A DNA stretch of 38,558 nucleotides from Bacteroidales bacterium (GCA_022865305.1 JALHSP010000149.1:1-38558), one strand, 5' to 3'; numbered from the stretch's first letter, positions 15,500-25,848 are shown. Notes: a model not told the origin generated them from the letters alone. Numbers and translations are program-made.

Positions 15500-16552
15500 A
15501 TGAGAACAAATTCAACGAGGCAATATTTTATAATAGCACTGCTTTTGTCACTGGCAATTGGTGTTACCATTCATTTCCCGATGGTCATGAACTATATTTT
15601 CGGAGAAAGCGAAGGTCGCCATGGTGGAAGATTTATTATAAGTTTTTCCCATCTCGGAACTGAGCTTTTTATTACTTTCCTGGTGGCACTGTTAATGTTT
15701 ACTTTAAACTTTTTCATTCTAAGACCCGTTGAGAAACATAGAAAAATACACCTGCTGACTATAATTTTGTCAGTCTTTATGACCCTGGTCGCTGTTTTTA
15801 TTCTAAATGATTTGTTTTATAAACTTTTAAGAAGTGTTGATTCAGGTCCATCCCCCAGAGGGTATCAGGATGAATTTATTTACAGGAACTTTTTTGTATC
15901 CGTACTTGTGATTGGGTGTATCCTTATCATCCGCCTCATTTTTCAGAAACAATCAGTACAAATTGAAAATGAAACGCTTAAAAGAGAAGCCCTTCAAAGC
16001 CAGTTTGAATCCCTGAAAAATCAGTTAAGCCCGCATTTTCTCTTCAATTCACTGACAGCTCTTAAAACCCTGATCAGAGAGACTCCCGAGACAGCTCAAA
16101 ATTATGTGAATAATCTTTCAAATGCCCTCCGATATACTTTGCAGAGCAATGAAAAACAGCTTGTTACTCTGAAAGAGGAGATGGAGTTTATGGAATCTTA
16201 TCTGTTCCTGATAAGGATGAGGTTTGATACCAACCTCTCGGTTAATACAAGCATAAATGAAAACTATCTTTCATATAGATTGCCTCCACTTACAATCCAG
16301 ACACTCGTGGAGAATGCCATCAAACATAACGAGATCAGTAAACGTAGTCCTCTTAAAATTGATATTTTAACCACTGAAAATGATAGTCTTATTATCTTAA
16401 ATAATATCCAGAAGAAACTCACTGATGAGGAGGGTACCGGAATAGGACTTACAAACCTTTCAAAACAGTTTCAATTACTTTTGGGTAAAGATATTACCAT
16501 CAGCATTGAAAATGATCAATTCAAGGTTGAAATACCTTTAATTAAACAATGA
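15500..16552 (+). CDS. LytS/YehU-family sensor histidine kinase
   Basis: This 350-residue kinase has four membrane helices (about 8-30, 52-74, 84-104 and 131-147) with no large sensor domain, a short coiled linker, then the His_kinase (PF06580) box SLKNQLSPHFLFNSLTAL with phospho-accepting His179. Its ATPase domain follows with LVENAIKHN and GTGIGLTNL. I start at ATG 15500; the TTG nine bases upstream adds nothing recognisable. The regulator starts four bases after the stop, so they are co-transcribed. Such LytS/LytTR pairs are common in Bacteroidota and usually control one nearby gene or a small regulon; the target is unclear here. Confidence 0.93.
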   Translation: MRTNSTRQYFIIALLLSLAIGVTIHFPMVMNYIFGESEGRHGGRFIISFSHLGTELFITFLVALLMFTLNFFILRPVEKHRKIHLLTIILSVFMTLVAVFILNDLFYKLLRSVDSGPSPRGYQDEFIYRNFFVSVLVIGCILIIRLIFQKQSVQIENETLKREALQSQFESLKNQLSPHFLFNSLTALKTLIRETPETAQNYVNNLSNALRYTLQSNEKQLVTLKEEMEFMESYLFLIRMRFDTNLSVNTSINENYLSYRLPPLTIQTLVENAIKHNEISKRSPLKIDILTTENDSLIILNNIQKKLTDEEGTGIGLTNLSKQFQLLLGKDITISIENDQFKVEIPLIKQ

Positions 16553-16555
16553 AGA

Positions 16556-17311
16556 ATGAAGGCACTCATTATTGAAGATGAAATTCTTGCCTCAAAACAT
16601 TTACTGAAGGTTCTTGAAGAAGTCGGAGACATTTCGGTAATCGCTATACTCGAATCAATTACTCAAACAGTTGATTGGTTCGGAAAAAATCAGCAGCCGG
16701 AAATTGTTTTCATGGATGTTCATCTGGCGGATGGCTCAGTATTTGAGATATTCAAACATATAAATATCACTTGCCCGATTGTTTTTACCACAGCTTATGA
16801 TGAATATGCTTTGAAAGCCTTTAAAGTGAACAGCATTGATTATCTCCTGAAACCAATAGAAGTATCAGATGTACAGGCTGCATTGAAAAAACTGAAAGGA
16901 TTTTCTGCGACGGAAACGATGCAATCTGACATTGATAACCTTATTACATCTTTCAGAAAGGCTACAAAATATAAAACTCATTTTCTGATTCCTTCAAAAG
17001 GAGACAAATTAATACCTGTTCAGACAAGTGATCTGGCTTGCTTTTATATAGATACCGGCATTGTTAAGGCTTATACGGTTGAAGGCAAAACTTTCAGATT
17101 TGACTATACACTTGATGAGCTTGAAGATTTATTGAATCCTGAAGATTTCTTTCGTGCCAACCGTCAGTATATCATTTCAAGAAAAGTTATAAAAGATATA
17201 GATATCTGGTTTACAAACCGCTTATCAGTGAATCTGAAAATAATTGTTCCTGAAAAAATACTGATCAGTAAAGCCCGAATCTCTGAATTTAAGACATGGT
17301 TCGGGGGTTAA
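16556..17311 (+). CDS. LytTR-family response regulator
   Basis: This 251-residue regulator has a receiver domain (residues 1-120; Glu7/Asp8/Glu9, phospho-acceptor Asp54 in IVFMDVHLADG, Thr in FTTAYDEYALKAF and Lys in DYLLKPIE) and a LytTR DNA-binding domain from about residue 140 to the end, with FFRANRQYIISRKVI as its signature. LytTR proteins bind direct repeats about 21 bases apart. It is the partner of the preceding kinase. A possible target is the next plus-strand gene at 17579, but I see no clear repeat in the 267 bases between. Confidence 0.94.
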   Translation: MKALIIEDEILASKHLLKVLEEVGDISVIAILESITQTVDWFGKNQQPEIVFMDVHLADGSVFEIFKHINITCPIVFTTAYDEYALKAFKVNSIDYLLKPIEVSDVQAALKKLKGFSATETMQSDIDNLITSFRKATKYKTHFLIPSKGDKLIPVQTSDLACFYIDTGIVKAYTVEGKTFRFDYTLDELEDLLNPEDFFRANRQYIISRKVIKDIDIWFTNRLSVNLKIIVPEKILISKARISEFKTWFGG

Positions 17312-17578
17312 CAGGTTTTTCAGTTCAATTCCATCGTCGGCAATAGCTGTTACAACCTTTTAGGATTTATTGTTTTATCCCTATTTTTTATCATTTTCAA
17401 CACTCCCGACCTATATTAAAAACTATAGCTAAAATTCACTGAACTTATTTGTGAGTTCACTATCGTTTTTTACCGCTTCACAATTATTTTTATAAAACCG
17501 GACAATCGCTGAATTAAATTTATCCTAATGTTACTTTGATAATAAATGAGAAATTTAATTCTATAACAATTTTTAAAA

Positions 17579-18325
17579 ATGAAAAGGAACTTTCTTTCAA
17601 CACTTTTGAACTTCTTGCTGATACTGCTTCTTTCACCTTCGGTAATTGCTCAGAAAAATGAATCGGTGTCTGATACATTAAGAAAAGGCGCCGTCAGAAT
17701 ATTTCTTGACTGCCAAAGTTGTGATATGAATTTTACACGGCAGCAAATCAACTTTGTAAATTTTGTAAGGGATGTAAAAGAAGCTCAGGTTTTTATACTT
17801 ATAACTCAGCAAAATGCAGGAAGCGGAGGAATGCAATATACATTTACCTACCAGGGACTGGATATATTTAAGGGAATGAATGATACTCTGGTTTATACGA
17901 CCAGTCCTGATGAAACGAGTACGATCGTCAGGGAAAAGAAAACGAACATGTTGAAATTAGGATTGATGAAATATGTTGCAAGAACGCCGGTTTTCAGTCA
18001 GATTGAAATTATAAATAATTCTGAACTGGAACGGGAAGAGGTAACTGATAAATGGAATAACTGGGTATTTACACTTTCAACAGAGCCCCAATTCCGATCA
18101 GAAGAATCAGATAAACAACTGAATTTAAGAAATGGACTTAACATAACAAAAGTTACTCCTGATATTAAGATCGAACTTGAACTTGACCAGTTTTATAGCC
18201 GTAGAAGGGTCCCAGTCATTAAATGTCCAATCGAAATTACCTGTTTCAGGATTGACAAATATCACGTTTCTGTCAGTTACGTCAATTACTTTCCTGGCTG
18301 CATTGTGCATGATCAGAATCAGTAA
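17579..18325 (+). CDS. Exported conserved protein, probably C-terminally truncated
   Basis: A signal peptide (1-24, ending VIAQ) leads into a conserved Bacteroidota-type sequence: VRIFLDCQSCDMNFTRQQI, FVNFVRDVKEAQVFILITQQ, SGGMQYTFTYQGLDIFKGMN, LGLMKYVARTPV and DKWNNWVF. From memory, relatives go on for a further 150-200 residues, probably as an outer-membrane beta-barrel. Here the similarity stops near residue 210 (nt about 18205) and the last 37 residues look unrelated. I read this as a gene cut by rearrangement. It may still be expressed, but probably without its membrane part. The function of the family is unknown to me. Confidence 0.65.
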   Translation: MKRNFLSTLLNFLLILLLSPSVIAQKNESVSDTLRKGAVRIFLDCQSCDMNFTRQQINFVNFVRDVKEAQVFILITQQNAGSGGMQYTFTYQGLDIFKGMNDTLVYTTSPDETSTIVREKKTNMLKLGLMKYVARTPVFSQIEIINNSELEREEVTDKWNNWVFTLSTEPQFRSEESDKQLNLRNGLNITKVTPDIKIELELDQFYSRRRVPVIKCPIEITCFRIDKYHVSVSYVNYFPGCIVHDQNQ

Positions 18326-18361
18326 AACATAACTGCTTTTTTCATCAATTGATTACTGGAA

Positions 18362-19663
18362 TCACCGAGCAACTTTGACACACATTAACCGGCTTTGATC
18401 TCGGATCAGGAGCTTGCCGTCGGCAAGTGCCAACGCTGCCCAGTTTTGAGTTCCAAACTGTGTATCCAGGCCTGATGCTACAGAAAGCAACTCTGCTGAT
18501 GCAATCGGCTTAAAGGCTGACGGATCAGGCTCAATAAGATACAACTTATTGCTGCCATCGGTGCTGAGCAGCAACCCATCGGCGAGAATTGAGCCACCCT
18601 TATCAAATAACGGAGACCTCCCGGTTTTCCATTTAATCTGGCCGTCCATACTCATACAAACCATGCCGTCTTTTCTTTCGTTGGTTGTATATTGAGCATA
18701 AAAATAGCCGTTATATAGAACCGGAGGCTGGGTATGCGCTCCAAAATCAGCATTTTTATAAAGTTCTGTAACACCGTAGCTGCCATCTGCTTTCCTCTCA
18801 ACTTTTATCATTGCCGCACCGGCCTGGTATCCACCTGTAATCAGCACTCTACCTTCACCGGCATCAACTGCACCGGGGACTGGAATTCCACATTGCCAGT
18901 TCGTATATTCCCACAGTATTTTCCCGGTAAGCGGGTCAATTCCAACCACTTTACCACCGCTGGCGCTTTCTCCACGACCAGATGAAGCGGTTATCATAAC
19001 AACTTGGCTCTCTCTGCTGACTTTTACGATTGCCGGACTAACATATCCGACAGGACCAAGAGGCGGAGTTTTCCATCTAACCTTGCCAGTGAGCTTTTCA
19101 TAAGCCACAACTCCTGCCTGAGGCGCCTGTGAAGCCAAAATAAGCAAATCACCGTAAACCAAAGGACACTGTGTGATTGCCCATCTCGGAATTTGACCGC
19201 CGCCGAAATCCGTCCAAACGTTCTTGTTCCAGACGGGTTTGTGTGTGTTGATGTCGATGCAATACAGGTTTCCGTAAGGACCGCAAGTATAGATCCGATT
19301 ACCATCTAAAGTCGGTACACTTCGCGAGCCAGGAAACATAACAGATCCGGGAGCTTCATAGCCAAAATTCCAGAGTTCTTTTCCACTGGAAAGGGCTAAA
19401 CATCTCAGTTTATCGCCAACCTGGTCATCTCTGTCCAGTAAATAGACCTTACCGTCTTTGACAACAGGTCCGCCAAAACCGATGCCCACATCAACAGTCC
19501 ATAGAACTTCCGGCCTTTGCTGAGGCCAGGAGCGTAAAATATCCTTCTGGGCTGACAAACCATTTCTGTTGGGCCCAAGATACTGGGGCCAGTCTTGTGC
19601 ATAGATATTCGATATGCAAACTAATAAGACAATCACCGGAATAAACATCTTACTTTGTTTCAT
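18362..19663 (-). CDS. PQQ-like beta-propeller repeat protein, exported
   Basis: This is a 433-residue secreted propeller. The signal peptide is MKQSKMFIPVIVLLVCISNI with cleavage near YAQ; the mature part begins DWPQYLGPNRNG, the hallmark of PQQ-binding-like (YVTN/BamB-type) proteins of Bacteroidota and Planctomycetes. Repeated blades contain G-x-V-x-x-x-D and L-x-G-K-x-x-W units (VKDGKVYLLDRDD, LTGKVRWKTPPLG, LTGKILWEYTNW). I choose ATG 19663 because AGGAG lies eight bases upstream; the upstream ATGs (19669 and beyond) are too near or lack this site. It probably binds other proteins or a cofactor in the periplasm. It is convergent with the truncated gene and appears to stand alone. Confidence 0.88.
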   Translation of the reverse strand: MKQSKMFIPVIVLLVCISNIYAQDWPQYLGPNRNGLSAQKDILRSWPQQRPEVLWTVDVGIGFGGPVVKDGKVYLLDRDDQVGDKLRCLALSSGKELWNFGYEAPGSVMFPGSRSVPTLDGNRIYTCGPYGNLYCIDINTHKPVWNKNVWTDFGGGQIPRWAITQCPLVYGDLLILASQAPQAGVVAYEKLTGKVRWKTPPLGPVGYVSPAIVKVSRESQVVMITASSGRGESASGGKVVGIDPLTGKILWEYTNWQCGIPVPGAVDAGEGRVLITGGYQAGAAMIKVERKADGSYGVTELYKNADFGAHTQPPVLYNGYFYAQYTTNERKDGMVCMSMDGQIKWKTGRSPLFDKGGSILADGLLLSTDGSNKLYLIEPDPSAFKPIASAELLSVASGLDTQFGTQNWAALALADGKLLIRDQSRLMCVKVAR

Positions 19664-19824
19664 TTTCATTACTCCTTTCATTTTTGTTATCATATTATTA
19701 CTGTTTCTATATATACTCAAGTTTCTAATATAGAAATTATTATGCAATAGATGATCTGATCTGACCATGAAAAGTTGCTAATCATACGCTAAAAAGAAAA
19801 AACAGGGAATAATCGCGAACAGGA

Positions 19825-20844
<1,020 letters not shown>

Positions 20845-20915
20845 TTAATTATAGTACAAAAATAAATATGAAACATGCCATATAATAACTAAAACAAAAC
20901 AAGAACTTACGAAAT

Positions 20916-21815
20916 TCAAATATTTCTGAATTTTAAAGGACTTAATTGAGCGTGTTTTTTAAAGAAGTTATTGAAATGGGTTACTTCAGTAAAACCCAAT
21001 GAGAATGCAATTTCAGCCACACTCCAGTTACTATGCTTTAGCATAATTTTTGATTCCTGCAAAATGCGTTCGGCAATAACCTGAGATGTTGTTTTTTGTG
21101 CTGTCTCTTTTATTGCCCTGTTTAAATGGTTTACATGAATGTTTAACTGGTTTGCAAATTCAGAGGCTGAACGCAGGTTTATTCTCTGATGGGTGTCATC
21201 AATAGGGAATTGACGTTCTAAAAGCTCTAAAAACAACATCGAAATTCTTTGGGAAGCGTTTATTTGTTGTTTGTCAAAATTTGCAGTTGGAAGAATTTTC
21301 ATTGCAAAATGCAACAGTTCAAAAACAAGATTCCGTAATACATCGTATTTATGTATGTAATCAGAATTGATTTCTTCAAACATGCGTTCATAAATGGCAG
21401 CTAATTTTTCTACCTGTTCATCCGACAATTCAAATATGTGTGTACCGTTGGGCTGGAAAACTGAATACTGATTCAGGTTACCATATTGATGAAAAAAATG
21501 TTGATTGAATACGCAAAAGGAGCCACTCCGTATGTTATCTAGATGTTCCCACTTATAAGGTATATGCGGATTGGAAAAGGATAATGCTTGTTTTTTAACT
21601 TCAACAACCTTATCGGCATAATGCACTTTGCTGTTACCAATCACCAGCATGATTTTATAATAATCACGCCGTTTATAAGGTACAGGTTGAGCCTTGTCCC
21701 CAACAAAAGGCTCTAAACTGAAGACATTGAAATGCCCGATTTCATTTTTTAGATTATCGGGCATCCAATCGAATTTCCTTTTATAAAATTCTTCTATTGT
21801 TTCAATCTTATCCAT
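20916..21815 (-). CDS. AraC-family transcriptional regulator
   Basis: This 299-residue regulator has an N-terminal cupin-like sensor half (about residues 1-160; ISNPHIPYKW-type core is SFSNPHIPYKWEHL) and a C-terminal pair of helix-turn-helix motifs. The second of these is complete: WSVAEIAFSLGFTEVTHFNN followed by FFKKHAQLSPLKFR. I start at ATG 21815, giving MDKIETIEEFYKRKF; the frame extends to 21878 but that part reads as intergenic. It lies just upstream of the aldo/keto reductase on the same strand, suggesting control of that gene. It ends the backbone segment before the defence island. Confidence 0.9.
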   Translation of the reverse strand: MDKIETIEEFYKRKFDWMPDNLKNEIGHFNVFSLEPFVGDKAQPVPYKRRDYYKIMLVIGNSKVHYADKVVEVKKQALSFSNPHIPYKWEHLDNIRSGSFCVFNQHFFHQYGNLNQYSVFQPNGTHIFELSDEQVEKLAAIYERMFEEINSDYIHKYDVLRNLVFELLHFAMKILPTANFDKQQINASQRISMLFLELLERQFPIDDTHQRINLRSASEFANQLNIHVNHLNRAIKETAQKTTSQVIAERILQESKIMLKHSNWSVAEIAFSLGFTEVTHFNNFFKKHAQLSPLKFRNI

Positions 21816-21959
21816 AAATGCAGACTTATAAATTTCAAACAAAATTACAACTTTTAAGATAAAAGATGATCTAAGCAAATTCCATAGAATCTGAACTTCG
21901 AACGATCAGAAATATGCTGGAGATATATCCATACTTCACAAATTTCATGAAAATGATTT

Positions 21960-22166
21960 TTATTTTTCAACATATTCTTTATTAAAAGCATATATAAGAC
22001 TGACATTCCAGAGAAAGTTTTTACTGGCCGGAACATTGGTCTGAATCGGTGTATTGATTAATGAGGAGATCGAAACCGGGAAATTTCTCCGTGCCAGAGT
22101 TAATGATGAGGTAAAGTAGAACCCATCATTTTCATCCATTTTTAAATAATAGAACTGAGCACTTCT
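21960..22166 (-). pseudogene. 3' remnant of an outer-membrane beta-barrel protein gene
   Basis: The minus strand between stops at 22167-22169 and 21960-21962 reads as alternating strands and turns: MDENDGFYFTSSLTLARR, NFPVSISSLINTPIQTNVPA, then SKNFLWNVSLIYAFNKEYVE. This is the look of the last strands of an outer-membrane barrel. No start or N-terminal part exists; the coding look ends abruptly at about 22166, where the plus-strand open frame leading into McrB begins. I take it as a host gene severed by arrival of the defence island. It was too short and startless to be listed as a normal gene. The rest of the 447-base gap before McrB shows no other feature. Confidence 0.55.
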
Positions 22167-22262
22167 TTAGTCAAAAATGATAGCAATAAAGGAGTATTAA
22201 TTGCTTCTATTTTATACCATTCTGACATCATAAAACTTTGGCAGGACAGTGTAATAGGGTTG

Positions 22263-24203
22263 ATGGCTTCGGACAGTACAGGCTGGCAGGATGACTTTAT
22301 AAAGAAGAGCAGTGGTCATGATGCTTGTATTATATGGAACAGCAAACGACCAAGTGGAACTAAAGAAACAATAAAATTCTTACGACAGATTATTATTGAA
22401 GGTAAATCGTTTAATCTTTATTATTGCTCTTCAGGAAATGTTAATTATGTTGCTAATGTTATTGATTTTGCCGAAAATCAGAAAGAATTAGATACAAAGA
22501 ACTGGTCCGGAAATGACAGGAATATTTTTGATTTTCATAAAAATATTGCAGATTACGTTGAGGGTAAGAAATCTGCAAAAATTGTTTTCTTAGCAAGTGC
22601 TTTCCAGAAAATTGAGAATATACCAGTCTCAGATTTTGTATTTTATAAAGATTATTCTCCTCCCAGGCAGGATAACCTCTCACCATTAAAGGCAGTACCT
22701 ACTACTTTTTTAAAACCATTTGTACCATTAGCAAATAATCAGATGAAGAAGAATAACATACCATTAAATCTGATACTTTTCGGTCCTCCGGGAACCGGAA
22801 AGACTTACAACACGGTTAACAAAGCCTTAGAAATTATCGGCGAAAACATTGAAGACAAGTCAAGAAAAGAGATTAAGGATATTTTTGATGGTAAGATGAG
22901 AGAAGGTCAGATCGTCTTTACCACTTTTCATCAAAGTATGAGCTATGAAGATTTTATTGAGGGGATAAAACCGATTGAGCCTGAAAAAGAGGGTGATCCG
23001 GTAATTTATCGCATTGAATATGGAGTGTTTAGAAATCTATGTATTGAAGCGTCATTTGCCATAGCTCAATTAAGAGAAACAAGTACAACGGAAGAAGTTT
23101 TAGACTTCTCAATTTTGTATGACAAGTTTGTGGAAAACATTGATGAAAAACTACTTAGTGGTGAGCAGGTTGAATTAGAGACAAAAACTGGAGGCAGCGT
23201 AATGATCGAAAGCATCTCTCATCAAGGCAATTTGATTATCAAACATCATGAAGGTACAAGGACTTATACAGTCTCAAAAGCAAGATTAACAAAGTTGCAG
23301 TCCTCTATAAAGGATTTAAGTGAAGTTAGCAATATTAACGACAAATTCAGGGAGATAATCGGCGGCAGCAATTCATCAGCATACTGGTCTGTACTCAATG
23401 CAATAAGAAAAGAGAAACAAACTAAAATAATAACAAAGGAAACCAGAACCTACACATTTGATGAGAAAAAGGAAGTAGTTCTTTCACTTTCAAAAGCAGA
23501 TTATAAAAACAAAAATGGAAAACCATTTGTACTTATTATTGACGAAATAAACCGCGGTAATGTATCCCAGGTTTTCGGAGAACTTATTACTTTAATAGAG
23601 GAAGATAAGCGCCTGGGAAAAGATGAAGCGTTGGAAGCTACCCTACCATACAGTAAAGTTAAATTTGGTGTTCCGGCAAACTTATTCATAATAGGCACAA
23701 TGAACACCGCTGATAGAAGCGTAGAAGCATTAGATACCGCGTTACGGAGAAGATTCTGTTTTGAAGAAATGGTGCCCAGACCTGAATTAGTTGCAACTGA
23801 AGGCAACCTGAAAGATAAAAATGGCTTTTTGGGCAAGATTGATATGTCTCTATTGCTAAGTACAATCAATAAGCGAATTGATAAACTTTTAGATAAAGAC
23901 CACCAGATAGGCCACAGTTATTTCATGTGTATTAGTAATTTAGAAGAGCTAAGGATGGTTTTCCAAAACAAAATTATTCCTCTCTTGCAGGAGTATTTCT
24001 TTGGTGATTTTGGAAAGATAGGTTTAGTGCTTGGAAAAGGATTCTTTGATGCTGTTGAGCCGGTGCAGGAAAATTTATTTGCCGATTTCGATGATTATGA
24101 TGCATCGGAATTTGCTGAACGGCCTATTTACAGATTGAAAGATATCTCAAAGTTGTCAGATGAAGAATTCAGTGAGGCAATCAATTTATTACTAAAGAAA
24201 TAA
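22263..24203 (+). CDS. mcrB: McrB-type AAA+ GTPase, restriction subunit
   Basis: This 647-residue protein is the motor of a McrBC-type modification-dependent restriction system. Walker A is GPPGTGKT (residues 174-181), then FTTFHQSMSYEDFIEGIKP, a long insert (about 230-400), Walker B LIIDEINRG (Asp427), and the McrB hallmark NTADRSVEALDTALRRRF (from residue 481). The first 150 residues would be the target-recognition domain; YYCSSGNVNYVANVIDF faintly resembles EVE/YTH-like readers. ATG 22263 is the first ATG, but the frame stays open and protein-like for 39 codons upstream (from 22146) without an ATG, so the N-terminus may be truncated. McrC starts one base after its stop. McrC lacks a nuclease domain here, so restriction is doubtful. 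Confidence 0.88.
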   Translation: MASDSTGWQDDFIKKSSGHDACIIWNSKRPSGTKETIKFLRQIIIEGKSFNLYYCSSGNVNYVANVIDFAENQKELDTKNWSGNDRNIFDFHKNIADYVEGKKSAKIVFLASAFQKIENIPVSDFVFYKDYSPPRQDNLSPLKAVPTTFLKPFVPLANNQMKKNNIPLNLILFGPPGTGKTYNTVNKALEIIGENIEDKSRKEIKDIFDGKMREGQIVFTTFHQSMSYEDFIEGIKPIEPEKEGDPVIYRIEYGVFRNLCIEASFAIAQLRETSTTEEVLDFSILYDKFVENIDEKLLSGEQVELETKTGGSVMIESISHQGNLIIKHHEGTRTYTVSKARLTKLQSSIKDLSEVSNINDKFREIIGGSNSSAYWSVLNAIRKEKQTKIITKETRTYTFDEKKEVVLSLSKADYKNKNGKPFVLIIDEINRGNVSQVFGELITLIEEDKRLGKDEALEATLPYSKVKFGVPANLFIIGTMNTADRSVEALDTALRRRFCFEEMVPRPELVATEGNLKDKNGFLGKIDMSLLLSTINKRIDKLLDKDHQIGHSYFMCISNLEELRMVFQNKIIPLLQEYFFGDFGKIGLVLGKGFFDAVEPVQENLFADFDDYDASEFAERPIYRLKDISKLSDEEFSEAINLLLKK

Positions 24204-24204
24204 A

Positions 24205-25122
24205 TTGGAGAATAAACGAAAACATATTACCGTTTTTGAGCATCAGGCAATAAAACTCAATCAGGAAATTGATGGAGTTAAGTTTGACTCAAACAAACTT
24301 AAAGCCTTGCAAAACTATTATGGCGAAAACGGAGTGCCTTATTTTTCATTAATTCATAATGGTATTCGTTTTAATGAGTATGTAGGGGTAATTCAGGTTG
24401 GCGATACAGTGATTGAAGTTTTACCAAAAGCGGATAATGCTTTTGCCGGAGCTTTTGAAAAAAAACTGTGGAGAGATATATTAATAGATATGCTTTTTGC
24501 GGTTGGTATATTTGATATCCATGCCCCCAGCAGCAGTGCATTAAAATTGAAAACAAATTCAATTCTTGATTTATACTTCGAGCTTTTTCTAAAAGAGGTT
24601 GAATACCTTCTGCACAGTGGATTGGTGAAGCAATACCATAAAAAAGAGGGAAATGTTACCGCGTTAAAAGGCAGTTTGAAATTCGGCAGGCATATTCAAC
24701 AGAATCTGACTCATCAGGAAAGGTTTTATGTTTGTCATTCTACTTTTGATGTTGAGCATAAACTTCATTTTATCAATTACAAAACAATTCGTTTATTGAA
24801 GCAGTTAAACACTAATGCTGCAATCCAATGTCGCATAGGATCTTTACTTTTGAACTTTCCCGAAGTGTCTGATATTAAAGTGTTTGAAAGCACCTTTGAT
24901 CGGATAGTTTATAACAAAAAAACACTGATCTATAAGAAATCAATTGATATTGCCCGCTTACTTCTTTTGCATTATCATCCAGATGTAAGCAGGGGTAAAG
25001 ACCATGTTCTGGCATTGATGTTCGACATGAATTACCTTTGGGAACAATTCGTTTATGTAAGTTTAAGGAAACATAAAGAATCATCAACTACAATTACAGG
25101 TCAAACCTCCAAACTCTTTTGA
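24205..25122 (+). CDS. mcrC: McrC-like protein lacking the C-terminal nuclease domain
   Basis: The N-terminal and middle parts of McrC (PF10117) are clear: ITVFEHQAIKL, YVGVIQVGDTVIEVLPKAD, LKGSLKFGRHI, ERFYVCHSTFDVEH and LALMFDMNYLWEQFVYVSLR. In relatives this last block is followed by about 100-150 residues holding the PD-(D/E)XK nuclease (PDIVI ... DTKW). Here a TGA comes 20 residues later (GQTSKLF-stop), inside the antisense 3' end of the abiEii gene. The start is TTG 24205: an in-frame stop lies at 24193 and no Met occurs until residue 96, so no other start fits. Without its nuclease McrC could still activate McrB GTPase but should not cut DNA. Confidence 0.85.
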   Translation: MENKRKHITVFEHQAIKLNQEIDGVKFDSNKLKALQNYYGENGVPYFSLIHNGIRFNEYVGVIQVGDTVIEVLPKADNAFAGAFEKKLWRDILIDMLFAVGIFDIHAPSSSALKLKTNSILDLYFELFLKEVEYLLHSGLVKQYHKKEGNVTALKGSLKFGRHIQQNLTHQERFYVCHSTFDVEHKLHFINYKTIRLLKQLNTNAAIQCRIGSLLLNFPEVSDIKVFESTFDRIVYNKKTLIYKKSIDIARLLLLHYHPDVSRGKDHVLALMFDMNYLWEQFVYVSLRKHKESSTTITGQTSKLF

Positions 25123-25848
25123 TTCAATATAATTTTTGCAATACTCAGATTCCGCCAAAAAGTATATATCATAAAAGTGTCTGATCTTTTTATCTAATCC
25201 ATCTTCTTTTTCATTACTGTACGAGGATCTAATTATGGAAACTAACTTTTCGATAAGGGTTTGTCGTGGAGATAATGTATTTACTGTAAAAGATCTGATC
25301 CCATACTTCTCCCTGAAAAAAAGGAGTCCTTTTTCATAAAAGTATTTCCCAATCATACAATCAATGGATCTTTCTTCATAGGGAAGAGGATTAGCAAATG
25401 AGTTTATCTCTAATACGATTTTATCAAGAAAGCCAGCATCCCCTTTGTAACTAATGACTTTTTCATAATTATATGCTGTTCTTCTGATCCTTGAACCTTT
25501 AATGGTTATATCCTTTAAATCAACTTCCTGGAGGCCAATAGTCAGTGTCTCTTCAACTCTCTTTATCAGTTCCTTAATAGCATTTCCACTATAGTCTTTA
25601 GCATTCAAAATAGCAAGATCTACATCCTCAGAAAATCGGTTTATTAAATCATAAGCTTTAGATAAAGAGGTCCCCCCTTTAAAAACGACCTTATCCTTAA
25701 AATCTGATTGGGATAGCTTTTTTAAAAGATAAGTTGCCCAATAATCCTTTTCTACGAAAACGTCCCTGGTGCCATAATAATCACTGGTTATTCTGATTGC
25801 ATCGATGAAGGCTTTTTTGTCTTCATGTAAAATCATATTATTCTCCAT
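25084..25848 (-). CDS. abiEii: AbiEii-type nucleotidyltransferase toxin, 3' end lost
   Basis: This is the toxin of a type IV abortive-infection module. Signatures: VEKDYWATYLL (32-42), nucleotidyltransferase loop VVFKGGTSLSKAYDL (KGGTS at 57-61) and the metal-binding SEDVDLAI (73-80), then the family's late motif KKIRHFYDIYFL. Relatives usually run some 60-90 residues past that motif; here the protein ends after 254 residues with GGLTCNCS, which is mcrC DNA read backwards. The tail-to-tail overlap with mcrC is 39 bases. The catalytic core is complete, but loss of the C-terminal helices may inactivate the toxin. The start overlaps the antitoxin gene by 16 bases, as usual for these coupled pairs. 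Confidence 0.85.
   Translation of the reverse strand: MENNMILHEDKKAFIDAIRITSDYYGTRDVFVEKDYWATYLLKKLSQSDFKDKVVFKGGTSLSKAYDLINRFSEDVDLAILNAKDYSGNAIKELIKRVEETLTIGLQEVDLKDITIKGSRIRRTAYNYEKVISYKGDAGFLDKIVLEINSFANPLPYEERSIDCMIGKYFYEKGLLFFREKYGIRSFTVNTLSPRQTLIEKLVSIIRSSYSNEKEDGLDKKIRHFYDIYFLAESEYCKNYIESKEFGGLTCNCS

Noticed and set aside
19024-19305. Antisense frames within the PQQ-like and aldo/keto reductase genes
   Set aside because: They lie wholly opposite well-supported genes and encode nothing recognisable.
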